Source of the DNA: Pseudomonas mangrovi
GTDB lineage: Bacteria > Pseudomonadota > Gammaproteobacteria > Pseudomonadales > Pseudomonadaceae
Direction: 5' to 3'
Length of the DNA stretch: 64,000 nt
Assembly: GCF_003052585.1 (NCBI RefSeq)
Contig: NZ_QASN01000002.1
Coordinates: 248,001-312,000, forward strand
The notes beneath the pieces are model-generated. The model saw only the letters and a program-made list of their open reading frames with translations. It did not search any database and was not told the DNA's origin. The position numbers were made by a program, and so were the translations under genes. Position 1 is the first letter of the stretch. Every line of letters starts with the position of its first letter. Below, piece after piece: positions 48,207 through 56,927 of this stretch.

Positions 48207-49070
48207 ATGCACCCGATCGTGAAATGGACCGCCCTGACCCTCGCCGTCTGCCTGCCCCTGTCCGCTCAGGCACACCGTGCCTGGATGCTGCCCTCCGCCA
48301 CCGTGCTCTCCGGTGAAGACCCCTGGATCACCGTCGACGCGGCCATATCCAATGACCTGTTCTATTTCGAACACTTCCCCATGCGCCTTAAGGACATCGG
48401 CGACATCAGCACCCAACCGGCCGGCCAGCGCGCCCGTCAGCCCGCGGTACTGAAGGTCATTGCGCCGGATGGCAGCGAGGTCAAGCCGCTGAACGGCGCC
48501 ATCGGCCGCTACCGCACCACCTTCGATGTGCACCTGCTGCAGAAGGGCACCTACAAGCTGGCCATCGCCAACCAGGGGCTGTTCGCCAGTTGGAAGGAGA
48601 ACGGCGAGGCCAACCGCTGGATGGGCGAGCCGGAAGCGTTCGCCAAGCAGGTCCCGGCCCAGGCCGACGAACTCAAGGTGACCCAGCACAATGGCCGCAT
48701 GGAGGTCTTCGTCACCTCCGGCGCGCCGACTGAAACCGTGCTCAAGCCAACCGGCCAGGGCCTTGAGCTGGCGCCGCTGACCCACCCCAACGACCTGTTC
48801 GCAGGCGAGGCGGCCGACTTCGTCATGCTGCTCGACGGCCAGCCGGCGGCAGACGTCGAGGTCAGCGTGATCCCCGGTGGCAATCGCTATCGCGACGACC
48901 TCGGCGAGATCAACACCCGCACCGACGCCAAGGGCAAGTTCAGCGTTACCTGGCCGAACGCCGGCATGTACTGGCTGGAAGCCGAACTCACGACCGACAA
49001 GGACGTGAAGGCACCGGCCACCGAGCGCCGTGCGTCCTACAGCGCCACCCTGGAAGTCCAGGCGCCCTGA
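48207..49070 (+). CDS. DUF4198 periplasmic protein
   Basis: A 287-residue exported protein with a signal peptide ending SAQA-HRAW. The mature N-terminus HRAWMLPSATVLSGEDPWIT, the DLFYFEHFPMRL block and a C-terminal Ig-like beta domain with a predicted TRTDAKGKFSVTWPNAGMYW strand are typical of DUF4198. Homologues occur beside TonB receptors and are thought to bind metals or help metal uptake. The N-terminal His created by signal cleavage could be a metal ligand (inference). Starts 11 bases after DUF2271, following AAGGAAG. Confidence 0.85.
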   Translation: MHPIVKWTALTLAVCLPLSAQAHRAWMLPSATVLSGEDPWITVDAAISNDLFYFEHFPMRLKDIGDISTQPAGQRARQPAVLKVIAPDGSEVKPLNGAIGRYRTTFDVHLLQKGTYKLAIANQGLFASWKENGEANRWMGEPEAFAKQVPAQADELKVTQHNGRMEVFVTSGAPTETVLKPTGQGLELAPLTHPNDLFAGEAADFVMLLDGQPAADVEVSVIPGGNRYRDDLGEINTRTDAKGKFSVTWPNAGMYWLEAELTTDKDVKAPATERRASYSATLEVQAP

Positions 49071-49149
49071 TCGTCGATGCCTCACACGCGGCGGGTCATC
49101 CTCGCCGCGCCCTGGCGGCAACAGTCCCCAACGCGACAGCCCCCTATTC

Positions 49150-50691
49150 ATGAAGCGCCCATTCCGTCTCTGGCTGCTGCTGGCAGCCGCCCTGAGCCTG
49201 CTGCTGATCTGGCTGGAGCCACCGCGCGCGCTTAGCGCAGCCCTGGCCGCCGGTGCCTGGCTGGTCCTCTGCGTTCCCGCCTGGCGCCAACACCGGGCCA
49301 CGCACAGCGTCAGCACACCGATGCCGGCGGATATCTGGCTGGCCTATGCCAGCCAGGGCGGTCAGGCGCGCGAGATCGCCGAACGCAGCGCCACGCAGCT
49401 GAACGACGCCGGGGTGAGCGCGGTCGCCCGCAACCTCGCCGAGCTGAGCCCTGTCGACCTGGTCAGGGCACGACGCCTGCTGCTGGTAGCCAGTACCTAC
49501 GGCGAGGGCGAGGCACCCGACCAGGCGGCGCGCTTCGAGCGGCTGCTAGACACCAGCAAGCTGCGCCTCGAGCAGCTGGAATACGCTGTGCTGGCCCTGG
49601 GCGACCGGAACTATCGGCAGTTCTGCGCCTTCGGCCGGCGTCTCGACCAGCGCCTCGAGCAGCTCGGCGCACGCCCGCTGCAGGACCGCCTGGAGGTGGA
49701 TCGCGGCGAGCCGGCAGCCTTGCGCCAGTGGCAACAGTTCCTCGGCCAGTTGGCCGGCGACAGCCACTTCAGTGACTGGCAGACACCCAGCTACCAGCGC
49801 GCGACCCTGCTGGAGCGCCACTGCCTGAATCCTGGCAGCGCCGGCGGGGCGGCCTACCTGGTACGCCTGCAGGCGCCAACCGCAAGCCACTGGCGGGCCG
49901 GCGACATTCTCGAGGTCGGCCCGTGCAACGCCGGCGCCCGGGTGGAGACCTGCCTGCAACACCTGCAACTGGACGGCAGGCAGATCCAGGCGGACGGCGA
50001 AACGCTGCGCTGGCATCTGGCCCGCCGCCAGCTGCCGGCGGACGACACCGACCTGCCCCGCCCCGATCATCTGCTGGAACTGCCGCGCCTGGCGCACCGC
50101 GACTACTCCATCGCCTCACTGGGCGAGGATGGCGTGGTGGAACTGCTGGTGCGCCTGCGCGCGAACGCGGATGGCAATCTAGGCAGCGGCTCGGGATGGC
50201 TTTGCCGACACGCCGCGCCAGGCGAAGAGATCGACGTTCGCCTCCGCGCCAACCCCGGTTTTCGCCTGGCGCCGCAGGCCGGCCCGCTGATCCTGATCGG
50301 CAATGGCACCGGCATCGCCGGCCTGCGCGCTCATCTGCTCGAGCGCGAGCGACTCGGCCAGCACGGCCACTGGCTGCTGTTCGGCGAGCGCAACGCCGCG
50401 CATGACCTGTTCTTTGCCGAGGAACTGCAGGGCTGGTGCGAAAGCGGTCACCTCGCCCGCCTGGACCTGGCCTTCTCCCGCGACCAGGCCGAACCGGTGT
50501 ACGTCCAGCACCTGCTGCGCGACGCCGGCGACGAGCTGCGCGCCTGGGTCGGGCGCGGCGCCAGCATTCTGGTTTGCGGCAGCCTGACCGGCATGGGCCA
50601 GGAGATCGAAGCGCTGCTGCACGGGCTGCTCGGTGATGAACAGGTGCTGGCCTTGCGCAGTACCGGGCGCTACCGCCGCGATCTGTATTGA
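49150..50691 (+). CDS. Membrane-anchored flavodoxin/ferredoxin-reductase (CysJ-like)
   Basis: A 513-residue protein with two N-terminal hydrophobic segments (about 5-48), an FMN-binding flavodoxin domain (ASQGGQAREIAER, VASTYGEGEAPDQA, ALGDRNYRQFCAFG; about 60-195), and an FAD/NADPH domain (RDYSIASL, LIGNGTGIAGLRAH, VCGSLTGMG; about 210-513). This matches sulfite-reductase-alpha-like flavoproteins fused to PepSY domains in Pseudomonas ferric reductases; here the PepSY part is a separate gene. It likely passes NADPH electrons to the membrane PepSY/heme protein for iron release from siderophores. Last gene of the operon; convergent with the hydroxy-acid oxidase, 13 bases apart. Confidence 0.88.
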   Translation: MKRPFRLWLLLAAALSLLLIWLEPPRALSAALAAGAWLVLCVPAWRQHRATHSVSTPMPADIWLAYASQGGQAREIAERSATQLNDAGVSAVARNLAELSPVDLVRARRLLLVASTYGEGEAPDQAARFERLLDTSKLRLEQLEYAVLALGDRNYRQFCAFGRRLDQRLEQLGARPLQDRLEVDRGEPAALRQWQQFLGQLAGDSHFSDWQTPSYQRATLLERHCLNPGSAGGAAYLVRLQAPTASHWRAGDILEVGPCNAGARVETCLQHLQLDGRQIQADGETLRWHLARRQLPADDTDLPRPDHLLELPRLAHRDYSIASLGEDGVVELLVRLRANADGNLGSGSGWLCRHAAPGEEIDVRLRANPGFRLAPQAGPLILIGNGTGIAGLRAHLLERERLGQHGHWLLFGERNAAHDLFFAEELQGWCESGHLARLDLAFSRDQAEPVYVQHLLRDAGDELRAWVGRGASILVCGSLTGMGQEIEALLHGLLGDEQVLALRSTGRYRRDLY

Positions 50692-50704
50692 GGCGTCCGG
50701 CGTT

Positions 50705-51817
50705 TCAGCCGGGAAAGTCGCTGCCGTCGGCACGACACACGCAGGCGCGGGTGATGTCGGCCAGGGTCCGGCAGCCGGCGAGGGCCATCTCGATTTCCAG
50801 TTCCTCACGCAGCAGGCGCAGCAGATGCGCCACCCCCAGGGCACCGGCGGTGGCCAGGGCATGCACGTAGGGTCGCCCGACCAGCACCGCCGAGGCGCCA
50901 AGCGCCAATGCCTTGAACACCTCGCTGCCGCGGCGGATACCGCCATCCACCAGGATGGTCGCCTCGCCGCCCAGCGCCGCGCGAATCGCCGGCAACGAAC
51001 GCAGTGCCGGCCAGCCCGAGTCGAGCACCCGGCCACCGTGGTTGGAAACGATCACCCCGGCCGCACCGGCCTGCTGCGCCTGGCGCGCGTCATCCGGATG
51101 CAGGATGCCCTTGAGCAGCACCGGCAGCGAGCTGCTGCGGCACAGCCAGGCCACATCGTCCCAGGTCGGCGCCAACGCCAGCAGACCGTCGAATACCGCA
51201 CTGGCGCCTTCGGCCAGCGAAGGCGTAGCAAGCGGCTGCGGCAGATTGACTGCACGGATGTGCTCCGGCAGATGGAAGCCGGCGCGCTGTTCGCGGTTGC
51301 GCACCCCACCTACAGGTGCATCCACGGTGAGCACCAGCGCCCGGTAGCCGGCGGCTTCGGCACGCTGCACCAGCGCCAGGGTCTGCTCGCGCGCGCCCTG
51401 CCAGTAGAGCTGCAACCAGAGGGGCGCGGAACCCGCCTCGGCGACATCTTCCAGGCGCTGCGAGGCGAACGAGCTGAGCACCATCGCGCCGCCCATCACG
51501 CCCGCCGCCATCGCCGCGGCGGCTTCGCCATCGGGATGGAACAACTGCTGGTAGGCCACCGGCGCCAGCAACAGCGGATGCGCCAGGGACATGCCAAGCA
51601 GCTCGCAGCGGGTAGTGCCGCCGCGCAGATCACGCAGCATCCGCGGCAGCACCGACCATTCGCGCCAGACCTCGCGATTGGCCGCCAGCGTGCGCTCATC
51701 GCCCGCCCCGCCCTGCAGATAGGCCCAGGCCGGCGCATCGACATGCTGCTCGGCGCGACGCTCATAGTCAGCGGCGCTGATCAGGTCAGCGTCGATGGCA
51801 CTCAGGGGCGGCCGCAT
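50705..51817 (-). CDS. FMN-dependent alpha-hydroxy-acid oxidizing protein
   Basis: A 370-residue member of the LldD/glycolate oxidase family. FMN and substrate residues are in the expected order: PVLLKGILHPDDARQA (Lys), GVIVSNHGGRVLDS (catalytic His and Arg), and ILVDGGIRRGSEVFKALALG (phosphate site). It oxidises L-2-hydroxy acids; the particular substrate is not predictable. The start could be the ATG at 51823, which overlaps the piuC stop as ATGA, or that at 51817, which is better spaced from GGAG; I give the latter. Coupling to piuC is unusual for this enzyme type. Confidence 0.9.
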   Translation of the reverse strand: MRPPLSAIDADLISAADYERRAEQHVDAPAWAYLQGGAGDERTLAANREVWREWSVLPRMLRDLRGGTTRCELLGMSLAHPLLLAPVAYQQLFHPDGEAAAAMAAGVMGGAMVLSSFASQRLEDVAEAGSAPLWLQLYWQGAREQTLALVQRAEAAGYRALVLTVDAPVGGVRNREQRAGFHLPEHIRAVNLPQPLATPSLAEGASAVFDGLLALAPTWDDVAWLCRSSSLPVLLKGILHPDDARQAQQAGAAGVIVSNHGGRVLDSGWPALRSLPAIRAALGGEATILVDGGIRRGSEVFKALALGASAVLVGRPYVHALATAGALGVAHLLRLLREELEIEMALAGCRTLADITRACVCRADGSDFPG

Positions 51818-51819
51818 GT

Positions 51820-52497
51820 TCATTCGCTCCACTGGCGCAGCAGGTTGTGGTAAGTGCCGGTCAGCGCCAGCACTTCTTCGCAGTCGCCAAGCCGCGCGCG
51901 CAGCTTGAGGATATTCATGTCCAGATCGAAGAGCATCTTGCGTTGCCAGGCGTCACGCACCCAGCTCTGGGTCCAGAGAAAGGCCGCCAGACGCTCGCCC
52001 GCTGACACCGGCGCCACCCGGTGCAGGCTGGTGGCCGGGTACACGATGGCATCGCCGGCTGCGAGTTTCACCTCGTGCTCGCCGTAGGTGTCGTCGATGA
52101 TCAGCTCACCGCCTTCGTATGCTTCCGGCTCACTGAGAAAGACTGTGGTCGAGACATCGGTACGCACCTGCTCGCCGGTGAAGCGCTGGCGCTGCAGCGC
52201 GTTGTCGACGTGATCGCCATAGTGGCCACCGTCGGCGTAGCGATTGAACATCGGTGGCAGCATCTGCCGCGGCAGCACTGCAGAGAGGAACAGCGGGTGG
52301 CGCATCAGGGCCTCGGCAACCCGTTGCGACAGCCCGGCAAATGCCGCGTGCTCGGGCGGAAACTGCAGGTTGCGCTTGATCGAAAGCGCCTGGGCACCAG
52401 CGGTGGCGCCACCGTCGGTCCAGGTATGGCGAGCCAGGTCGGCGCGCAACGTGGCAACCTCGGCTTGGCTGAGTACCTGCGGAATATGCAACAGCAT
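51820..52497 (-). CDS. piuC: PKHD-type Fe(II)/2-oxoglutarate hydroxylase
   Basis: A 225-residue 2-oxoglutarate dioxygenase of the PiuC/YbiX family. The iron triad is complete: His96 and Asp98 in GDHVDNA, and His159 in SLHRVAP. Arg169 in AGERLA binds 2-oxoglutarate. Genes of this family sit beside Fiu/PiuA-type catecholate receptors; the substrate is not firmly known. The start at 52497 follows GAGGTG. A terminator lies between it and piuA. Confidence 0.93.
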   Translation of the reverse strand: MLLHIPQVLSQAEVATLRADLARHTWTDGGATAGAQALSIKRNLQFPPEHAAFAGLSQRVAEALMRHPLFLSAVLPRQMLPPMFNRYADGGHYGDHVDNALQRQRFTGEQVRTDVSTTVFLSEPEAYEGGELIIDDTYGEHEVKLAAGDAIVYPATSLHRVAPVSAGERLAAFLWTQSWVRDAWQRKMLFDLDMNILKLRARLGDCEEVLALTGTYHNLLRQWSE

Positions 52498-52526
52498 CAG
52501 GCGGACACCTCGTATGGACGAAACGC

Positions 52527-52549
52527 AAAAAGCCCGCGCGAGCGCGGGC
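52527..52549 (-). terminator. Rho-independent terminator between piuA and piuC
   Basis: On the minus strand a 7-bp GC stem (GCCCGCG / CGCGGGC, loop 4 bases) is followed by TTTTT. It starts 19 bases after the piuA stop and ends 30 bases before the piuC start. This is a textbook intrinsic terminator placed inside the gene pair. Confidence 0.8.
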
Positions 52550-52568
52550 CTGTCAACAGCTGCGAGCG

Positions 52569-54857
52569 CTAAAAGGAGAACTCCGTGCTCAACAGCGCGG
52601 AACGTGGCGCGCCCAGGGCCATGCGCGCACCGCTGTTGTTGAGGGTGGCGATGTACTCCTCGTCGAACAGGTTGTAGACGTTCAGGCGCAGGTTGAGGTT
52701 GTCGTTGATCCGGTAGGCGGCCATCGCATCGGCCACCCAGTAGGACGGGATACTGGGCATGTTGCTGGTGGAGCGATCCGCACCATTGATCACCCGGTCC
52801 TGCTCGGAGACGTACCGCGCGCCGCCACCCAGGGTGAGGTCGCCCAAGGTATAGGACGTCCACAGGGTCGCGGTCAGGTCCGGCGACCAGCGCACGCCGG
52901 TGTTCTCGCTGACCACGCCGGCATTGTTGCGGCTGAAATCGTCCACCTGACGGCTGTCCATGCTGGCGATGCCGGCACTGACCTGCCAGAAGTTGGTGAT
53001 CTGGCCGACCAGCGCGACCTCCGCGCCTTTCACCACGATGGTGCCGTCCTGCGAATAGGTGCCGCTCAACGAGTCATAGGACACCTGATTGCTGTTCTCG
53101 GTACGGTAGATCGCTGCCGACAGCGCCAGGCTCTCGTCCAGCAGATCCCACTTGGTCCCCAGCTCGACATGGCGGGTTTCCTGCGGATCCAGCCCCGGGC
53201 GATTGTCGTTCGACTCGCTGGAAGACAGGGCGAAGTTGGCGCTGCCCGGCGGGGTCAGCGAGTTGGCGAACGCCAGGTAGAGACTGCCGTTCGCCGCCGG
53301 CTTGAAGACGACCCCGGCGTTCCAGCTGATCAGGTTGTCCGACTCGCTCAGGCGGCTGGGGACCAGCGCACCGGCAGTGACGGTCGCCGCTTTGGTCTTG
53401 GTGTCGTAGTGCTCGTAGCGCAGGCCGCCGTTGATCGCCCACTGCTCGTTGAGGTGCAGGGTATCGAGCAGGTAGATCGCTGCGGTCTTCGTCTCACCAT
53501 CGGTGTACGCGCCGGTCTTGTAGGGCTTGCCCATCAGGTCGCCGGCATAGGGGTTGTAGAGATTCGCGGGCGGCAGTGGCACGGCGGGGTAGGCCACGCC
53601 GCCGATCACCTGCGCGCTGGTCGAGCCGGATTCGTTGCGCTGGCTTTCGCGCATCAGTTCCAGGCCGCTGACCAGGGTATTGCGCATACCCCCCAGATCG
53701 AACTCAGTGCTCAGGCTGGTCTGGTTGGCCAGAATCTCGTTCTCCTGGTCGACCAGTTGGCGGGTCCGCGCCACCGCCCAGGTGGACGGATCGATACTCG
53801 GCGCGGTCATCGAGGTGGCGCCTCCCGCCGGTCCTGTCAGGACGCGGTCCATGCTGCTGCGCCCGTAGCGCGACAGGTTGCGCAGGGTCGTGACGTCGTT
53901 CAGATCATGCTCCAGCTTGACCGTCAGCATGTCGCCTGCGACGTCCTCGTAGTCGCTGCTGCTGCCGTAGAAATGCTCCCGGTCAACCTTGCCGCCAAGG
54001 TTCAGTCGCGCGGCCTGCACCGCATCGGTCTGCGGGCTGTAGAAGCCGCTCATGCCGATGGTCGGGATGCCGCCGTCGGGCCGGTTGTCCTGGCGCACGT
54101 GTTGGGAATAGATATACAGACGGGTCGGGGTATCCAGACCGAAGGCGATCGACGGCGCGACGCCGTAGCTGCTGTTCTCGACATAGTCACGCCCGTCCAC
54201 ACCGCCCTCGCGGCGCACCAGGTTCAGGCGCAGGGCGGAGTTCTCGCCCAGTTGCTGATTCAGGTCGGCGGTCAGGTTGGCGTTGTCGGCGGTGCCATAG
54301 CCGAGCGTGCCGCTGATCGCATCCTCCAGCGTGGGCAGCTTGCTGATCAGGTTGATGTAACCCGAAGAGGCACCCCGGCCGATGTCGGAACCCGTGGCCC
54401 CCTTGACCACCTCGACCTGCTCGAGGTTGAAGATATCCCGGCTGATGGCGCCCAGGTCGCGCACGCCATCGACGAAGGTAGAGGTCTGGGTGGAGAAACC
54501 GCGCATCATGAAGGTGTCGCCGGCAGCAGTATTGCCGTTCTCACCCAGCTGCATGGTGATCCCGGGCGTGTTGCGCAGCGCTTCCATCAGGTTGTTGGCG
54601 CCCTGCTCGCGCAGCATCTCCTGTTTGATCACCTGCACCGTCTTGGGCGTGTCGAGCAGTGGCTCGGCAAGCTTGGCGTTGGCGCTGCGGTCCGCCTTGT
54701 AGGCGCTCTTGGCCTGCTCGGTCACGACCATCTCGGGGAGCGCATAGCCGTCTTTGGCCTGTTCGGCATGGACATAGCCGATGCCTGGAATAGTCGCGGC
54801 GACGAGCGCGGCGAGACTGTGGACCCGGTGCTGATGCTTGCGACTACGAATGGCCAT
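52569..54857 (-). CDS. piuA: TonB-dependent siderophore receptor (Fiu/PiuA family)
   Basis: A 762-residue receptor with a signal peptide (about 1-31, ending VHA), a TonB-box-like PEMVVTEQ, a plug (about 60-180, DTPKTVQVIKQEML and MMRGFSTQTSTFVDGVRD), and a beta barrel ending in the aromatic EFSF. The plug is of the Fiu/PiuA class, which imports catecholate siderophores and siderophore-drug conjugates. The adjacent PKHD hydroxylase gene supports this. The start at 54857 follows GGGGAAG. A Fur-like element lies about 100 bases upstream. Confidence 0.93.
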   Translation of the reverse strand: MAIRSRKHQHRVHSLAALVAATIPGIGYVHAEQAKDGYALPEMVVTEQAKSAYKADRSANAKLAEPLLDTPKTVQVIKQEMLREQGANNLMEALRNTPGITMQLGENGNTAAGDTFMMRGFSTQTSTFVDGVRDLGAISRDIFNLEQVEVVKGATGSDIGRGASSGYINLISKLPTLEDAISGTLGYGTADNANLTADLNQQLGENSALRLNLVRREGGVDGRDYVENSSYGVAPSIAFGLDTPTRLYIYSQHVRQDNRPDGGIPTIGMSGFYSPQTDAVQAARLNLGGKVDREHFYGSSSDYEDVAGDMLTVKLEHDLNDVTTLRNLSRYGRSSMDRVLTGPAGGATSMTAPSIDPSTWAVARTRQLVDQENEILANQTSLSTEFDLGGMRNTLVSGLELMRESQRNESGSTSAQVIGGVAYPAVPLPPANLYNPYAGDLMGKPYKTGAYTDGETKTAAIYLLDTLHLNEQWAINGGLRYEHYDTKTKAATVTAGALVPSRLSESDNLISWNAGVVFKPAANGSLYLAFANSLTPPGSANFALSSSESNDNRPGLDPQETRHVELGTKWDLLDESLALSAAIYRTENSNQVSYDSLSGTYSQDGTIVVKGAEVALVGQITNFWQVSAGIASMDSRQVDDFSRNNAGVVSENTGVRWSPDLTATLWTSYTLGDLTLGGGARYVSEQDRVINGADRSTSNMPSIPSYWVADAMAAYRINDNLNLRLNVYNLFDEEYIATLNNSGARMALGAPRSALLSTEFSF

Positions 54858-54954
54858 CTGACTGTATCTTCCCCTGACGCTATGAAGGATTCTGCGGCGC
54901 TTTCGTCGTTCGCTCGCAGACCGGTGCACGCCTGTAAACGCAATGCGACGCGCA

Positions 54955-54975
54955 TGCTAATCATTCCTATTTACA
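54955..54975 (-). promoter_or_regulatory. Fur-box-like element upstream of piuA
   Basis: Read on the minus strand, AATGATTAGCAT matches the core AATGATAATCAT of the Fur consensus at 10 of 12 positions, in an AT-rich patch about 100 bases before the piuA start. The rest of the 336-base interval 54858-55193 shows a run of eight G (55063-55070) and no gene. Confidence 0.5.
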
Positions 54976-55193
54976 TAAGCAATACATTAATGCGCCTACG
55001 CCACGTATTGCCTTGCCGGCGCGGACGATGGCCTGCGCACCGCTAGCACGCTGAGGAACCGAGGGGGGGGATGAGAAAGACGGGAGACACCACGCACGAA
55101 CCGACTGTCCGAGAATGGCCCGAGCCACTACCGGCGCTAACAGGCGGCAGCGCTCAAAGCGGGTCTTTCAGGCGCTCCAAACGCACGCGCGCG

Positions 55194-56927
55194 TCAGCGC
55201 AGAGGGGAAACACAGACCCGGTTACGGCCGCCAGCCTTGGCCTGGTATAGCGCGCGATCGGCGCGCTCGAGCAGCGCCTCGAAATCCAGGGGCTGCTCAT
55301 CGGCAGGCGTCCAGGCGGCGACGCCCAGGCTGACACTGAGCTGACCCAGTGGTGCGCCCGCATGCGGGCATTGCAACGCCAGCACCGCGCTGCGCACCCG
55401 TTCGGCCGCGGCCTGGGCAAGGTCGGAGTCATAAGCAGGAAGGATCACCGCGAACTCCTCGCCACCCAGCCGCACCGGCAGCTCGCCAGCCCGCTGAAAC
55501 AGGTGCCGGATGCAGTCTGCGATACGTACCAGGCAGTCGTCACCCGCGCCATGGCCGTACTGATCGTTGTAGGCCTTGAAATAATCGACATCCAGCATCA
55601 GAACAGAAAGAGGCTGGCCGTGCCGCACGGCTCGGCGACACTCCTGTTCTCGCACTTGTTCGAAATGCCGACGGTTGCCCAGCCCGGTCAGAGGATCGCT
55701 CAGCGACAGACGCTCAAGCTCCGCCTGGGTCTGCTCCAGCGCCTCGGCCGACTGCCAGCGATCGAGCAGGCTGAAGAGCATTTCGGCGACCATCTGCAGG
55801 TAACGCTGCTCGTCGGCGTCCCCGGCCCGCGGCTCACCACCGAGGACAAACAGCTGGCCGCCACCCGCGTCGTCATAGCGCACGAAGACCAGCGCCTGGC
55901 CGGCCTCGCAGTCGAGCAGGCTCCAGCCCGGCTGCTCGTTCGGCAGCTCGAGGGGCTCGCCCGCGCGCCACAAGGAACCACGCACCAGGCGCCAGCGCCA
56001 TTGCCGCTTCTCGTCACGCTCGGCCATCGCGCAGGCCCGCGCGCCGAGGAACTCGCACAGCTCCTCCAGCGCCTGCTGCAGTGCCGGAGCGAAGGCGTCC
56101 GCACGCAGATGCACACAGCGCAGCAGCGTGCGTGACAGGATCGCCTGATAACCGGAGATGCGCTGCAGCACCTGGGTGCGCTGAGCCACCCGGCTGTCGA
56201 GCAGATCGCGCTCGGCAGCCAGCGCCTGCATCGCTGCGTCGCGCTCGGCGCCATGCCGCAGCAGGCCTTCGTGCAGGGTCTCGAAGCCGCGCGTGACCAG
56301 GTCCATCTCGTCAAACCAGTCGCGCCGGCGCCGGCGCAGCTGCGGTGGTGCGGCCGGCTTCTGCGGCGACAGCCGCGCGACATAGGCGGCGATGCGCTTG
56401 AGCGGCACGTGCAGTTCGCGATGCAGCGAATAGCCGATCAGCAGACTGATCAGACCGGTGAAGAGGGCGACCTCGACGATCTTCTGCCCGGCGGCGAGCA
56501 GGATGGTGCGATCCAGCTGGGAGTCGTCGGCGTGGATGCGCAACTCGCCGAGCAGTTCGTCCGGCGAACGGGCATTGCGAATTGGCAGCACCGCGTCGAC
56601 ATCACCGGTCTCCTGCTCGGCCGCCGCGCTGCTTATGAGCAGGCCGGTCGACGACTGCAACACCACGCTGGCAACTTCCTTGCGCGCGGCGATCTGCTCC
56701 ACCTGCTGCTGCAGGGCCTCCACCTCGAGATCCCAGAGGCCGACGGCGAGCAGCGGCAGATGGGTACGACCGATCTCCTCGACCCCCGCCTCGAAGCGTT
56801 CGGTTTCCTGCTGGTAGACCAGCCAGGTCTGCCCGCAGATGGCCAGGCCGCCACAGCAAAGGGCCAACCAGAACAGTCGACGCAGCAGCCTGCGCCGGAG
56901 CGGGCGAAAGCGCTCGGAGCGGATCAT
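55194..56927 (-). CDS. Membrane diguanylate cyclase with periplasmic sensor region
   Basis: A 577-residue inner-membrane protein. An N-terminal helix (about 15-35) leads to a periplasmic domain (about 38-140), a second helix (about 142-165), a HAMP-like linker, a helical and GAF-like region (about 215-405), and a GGDEF domain with catalytic GGEEF at 488-492. Catalytic residues are intact, so it should make c-di-GMP from GTP. The inhibitory I-site reads RAGE instead of RxxD. It overlaps the binding-protein gene by four bases (ATGA), which suggests that protein supplies the signal. Confidence 0.92.
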   Translation of the reverse strand: MIRSERFRPLRRRLLRRLFWLALCCGGLAICGQTWLVYQQETERFEAGVEEIGRTHLPLLAVGLWDLEVEALQQQVEQIAARKEVASVVLQSSTGLLISSAAAEQETGDVDAVLPIRNARSPDELLGELRIHADDSQLDRTILLAAGQKIVEVALFTGLISLLIGYSLHRELHVPLKRIAAYVARLSPQKPAAPPQLRRRRRDWFDEMDLVTRGFETLHEGLLRHGAERDAAMQALAAERDLLDSRVAQRTQVLQRISGYQAILSRTLLRCVHLRADAFAPALQQALEELCEFLGARACAMAERDEKRQWRWRLVRGSLWRAGEPLELPNEQPGWSLLDCEAGQALVFVRYDDAGGGQLFVLGGEPRAGDADEQRYLQMVAEMLFSLLDRWQSAEALEQTQAELERLSLSDPLTGLGNRRHFEQVREQECRRAVRHGQPLSVLMLDVDYFKAYNDQYGHGAGDDCLVRIADCIRHLFQRAGELPVRLGGEEFAVILPAYDSDLAQAAAERVRSAVLALQCPHAGAPLGQLSVSLGVAAWTPADEQPLDFEALLERADRALYQAKAGGRNRVCVSPLR

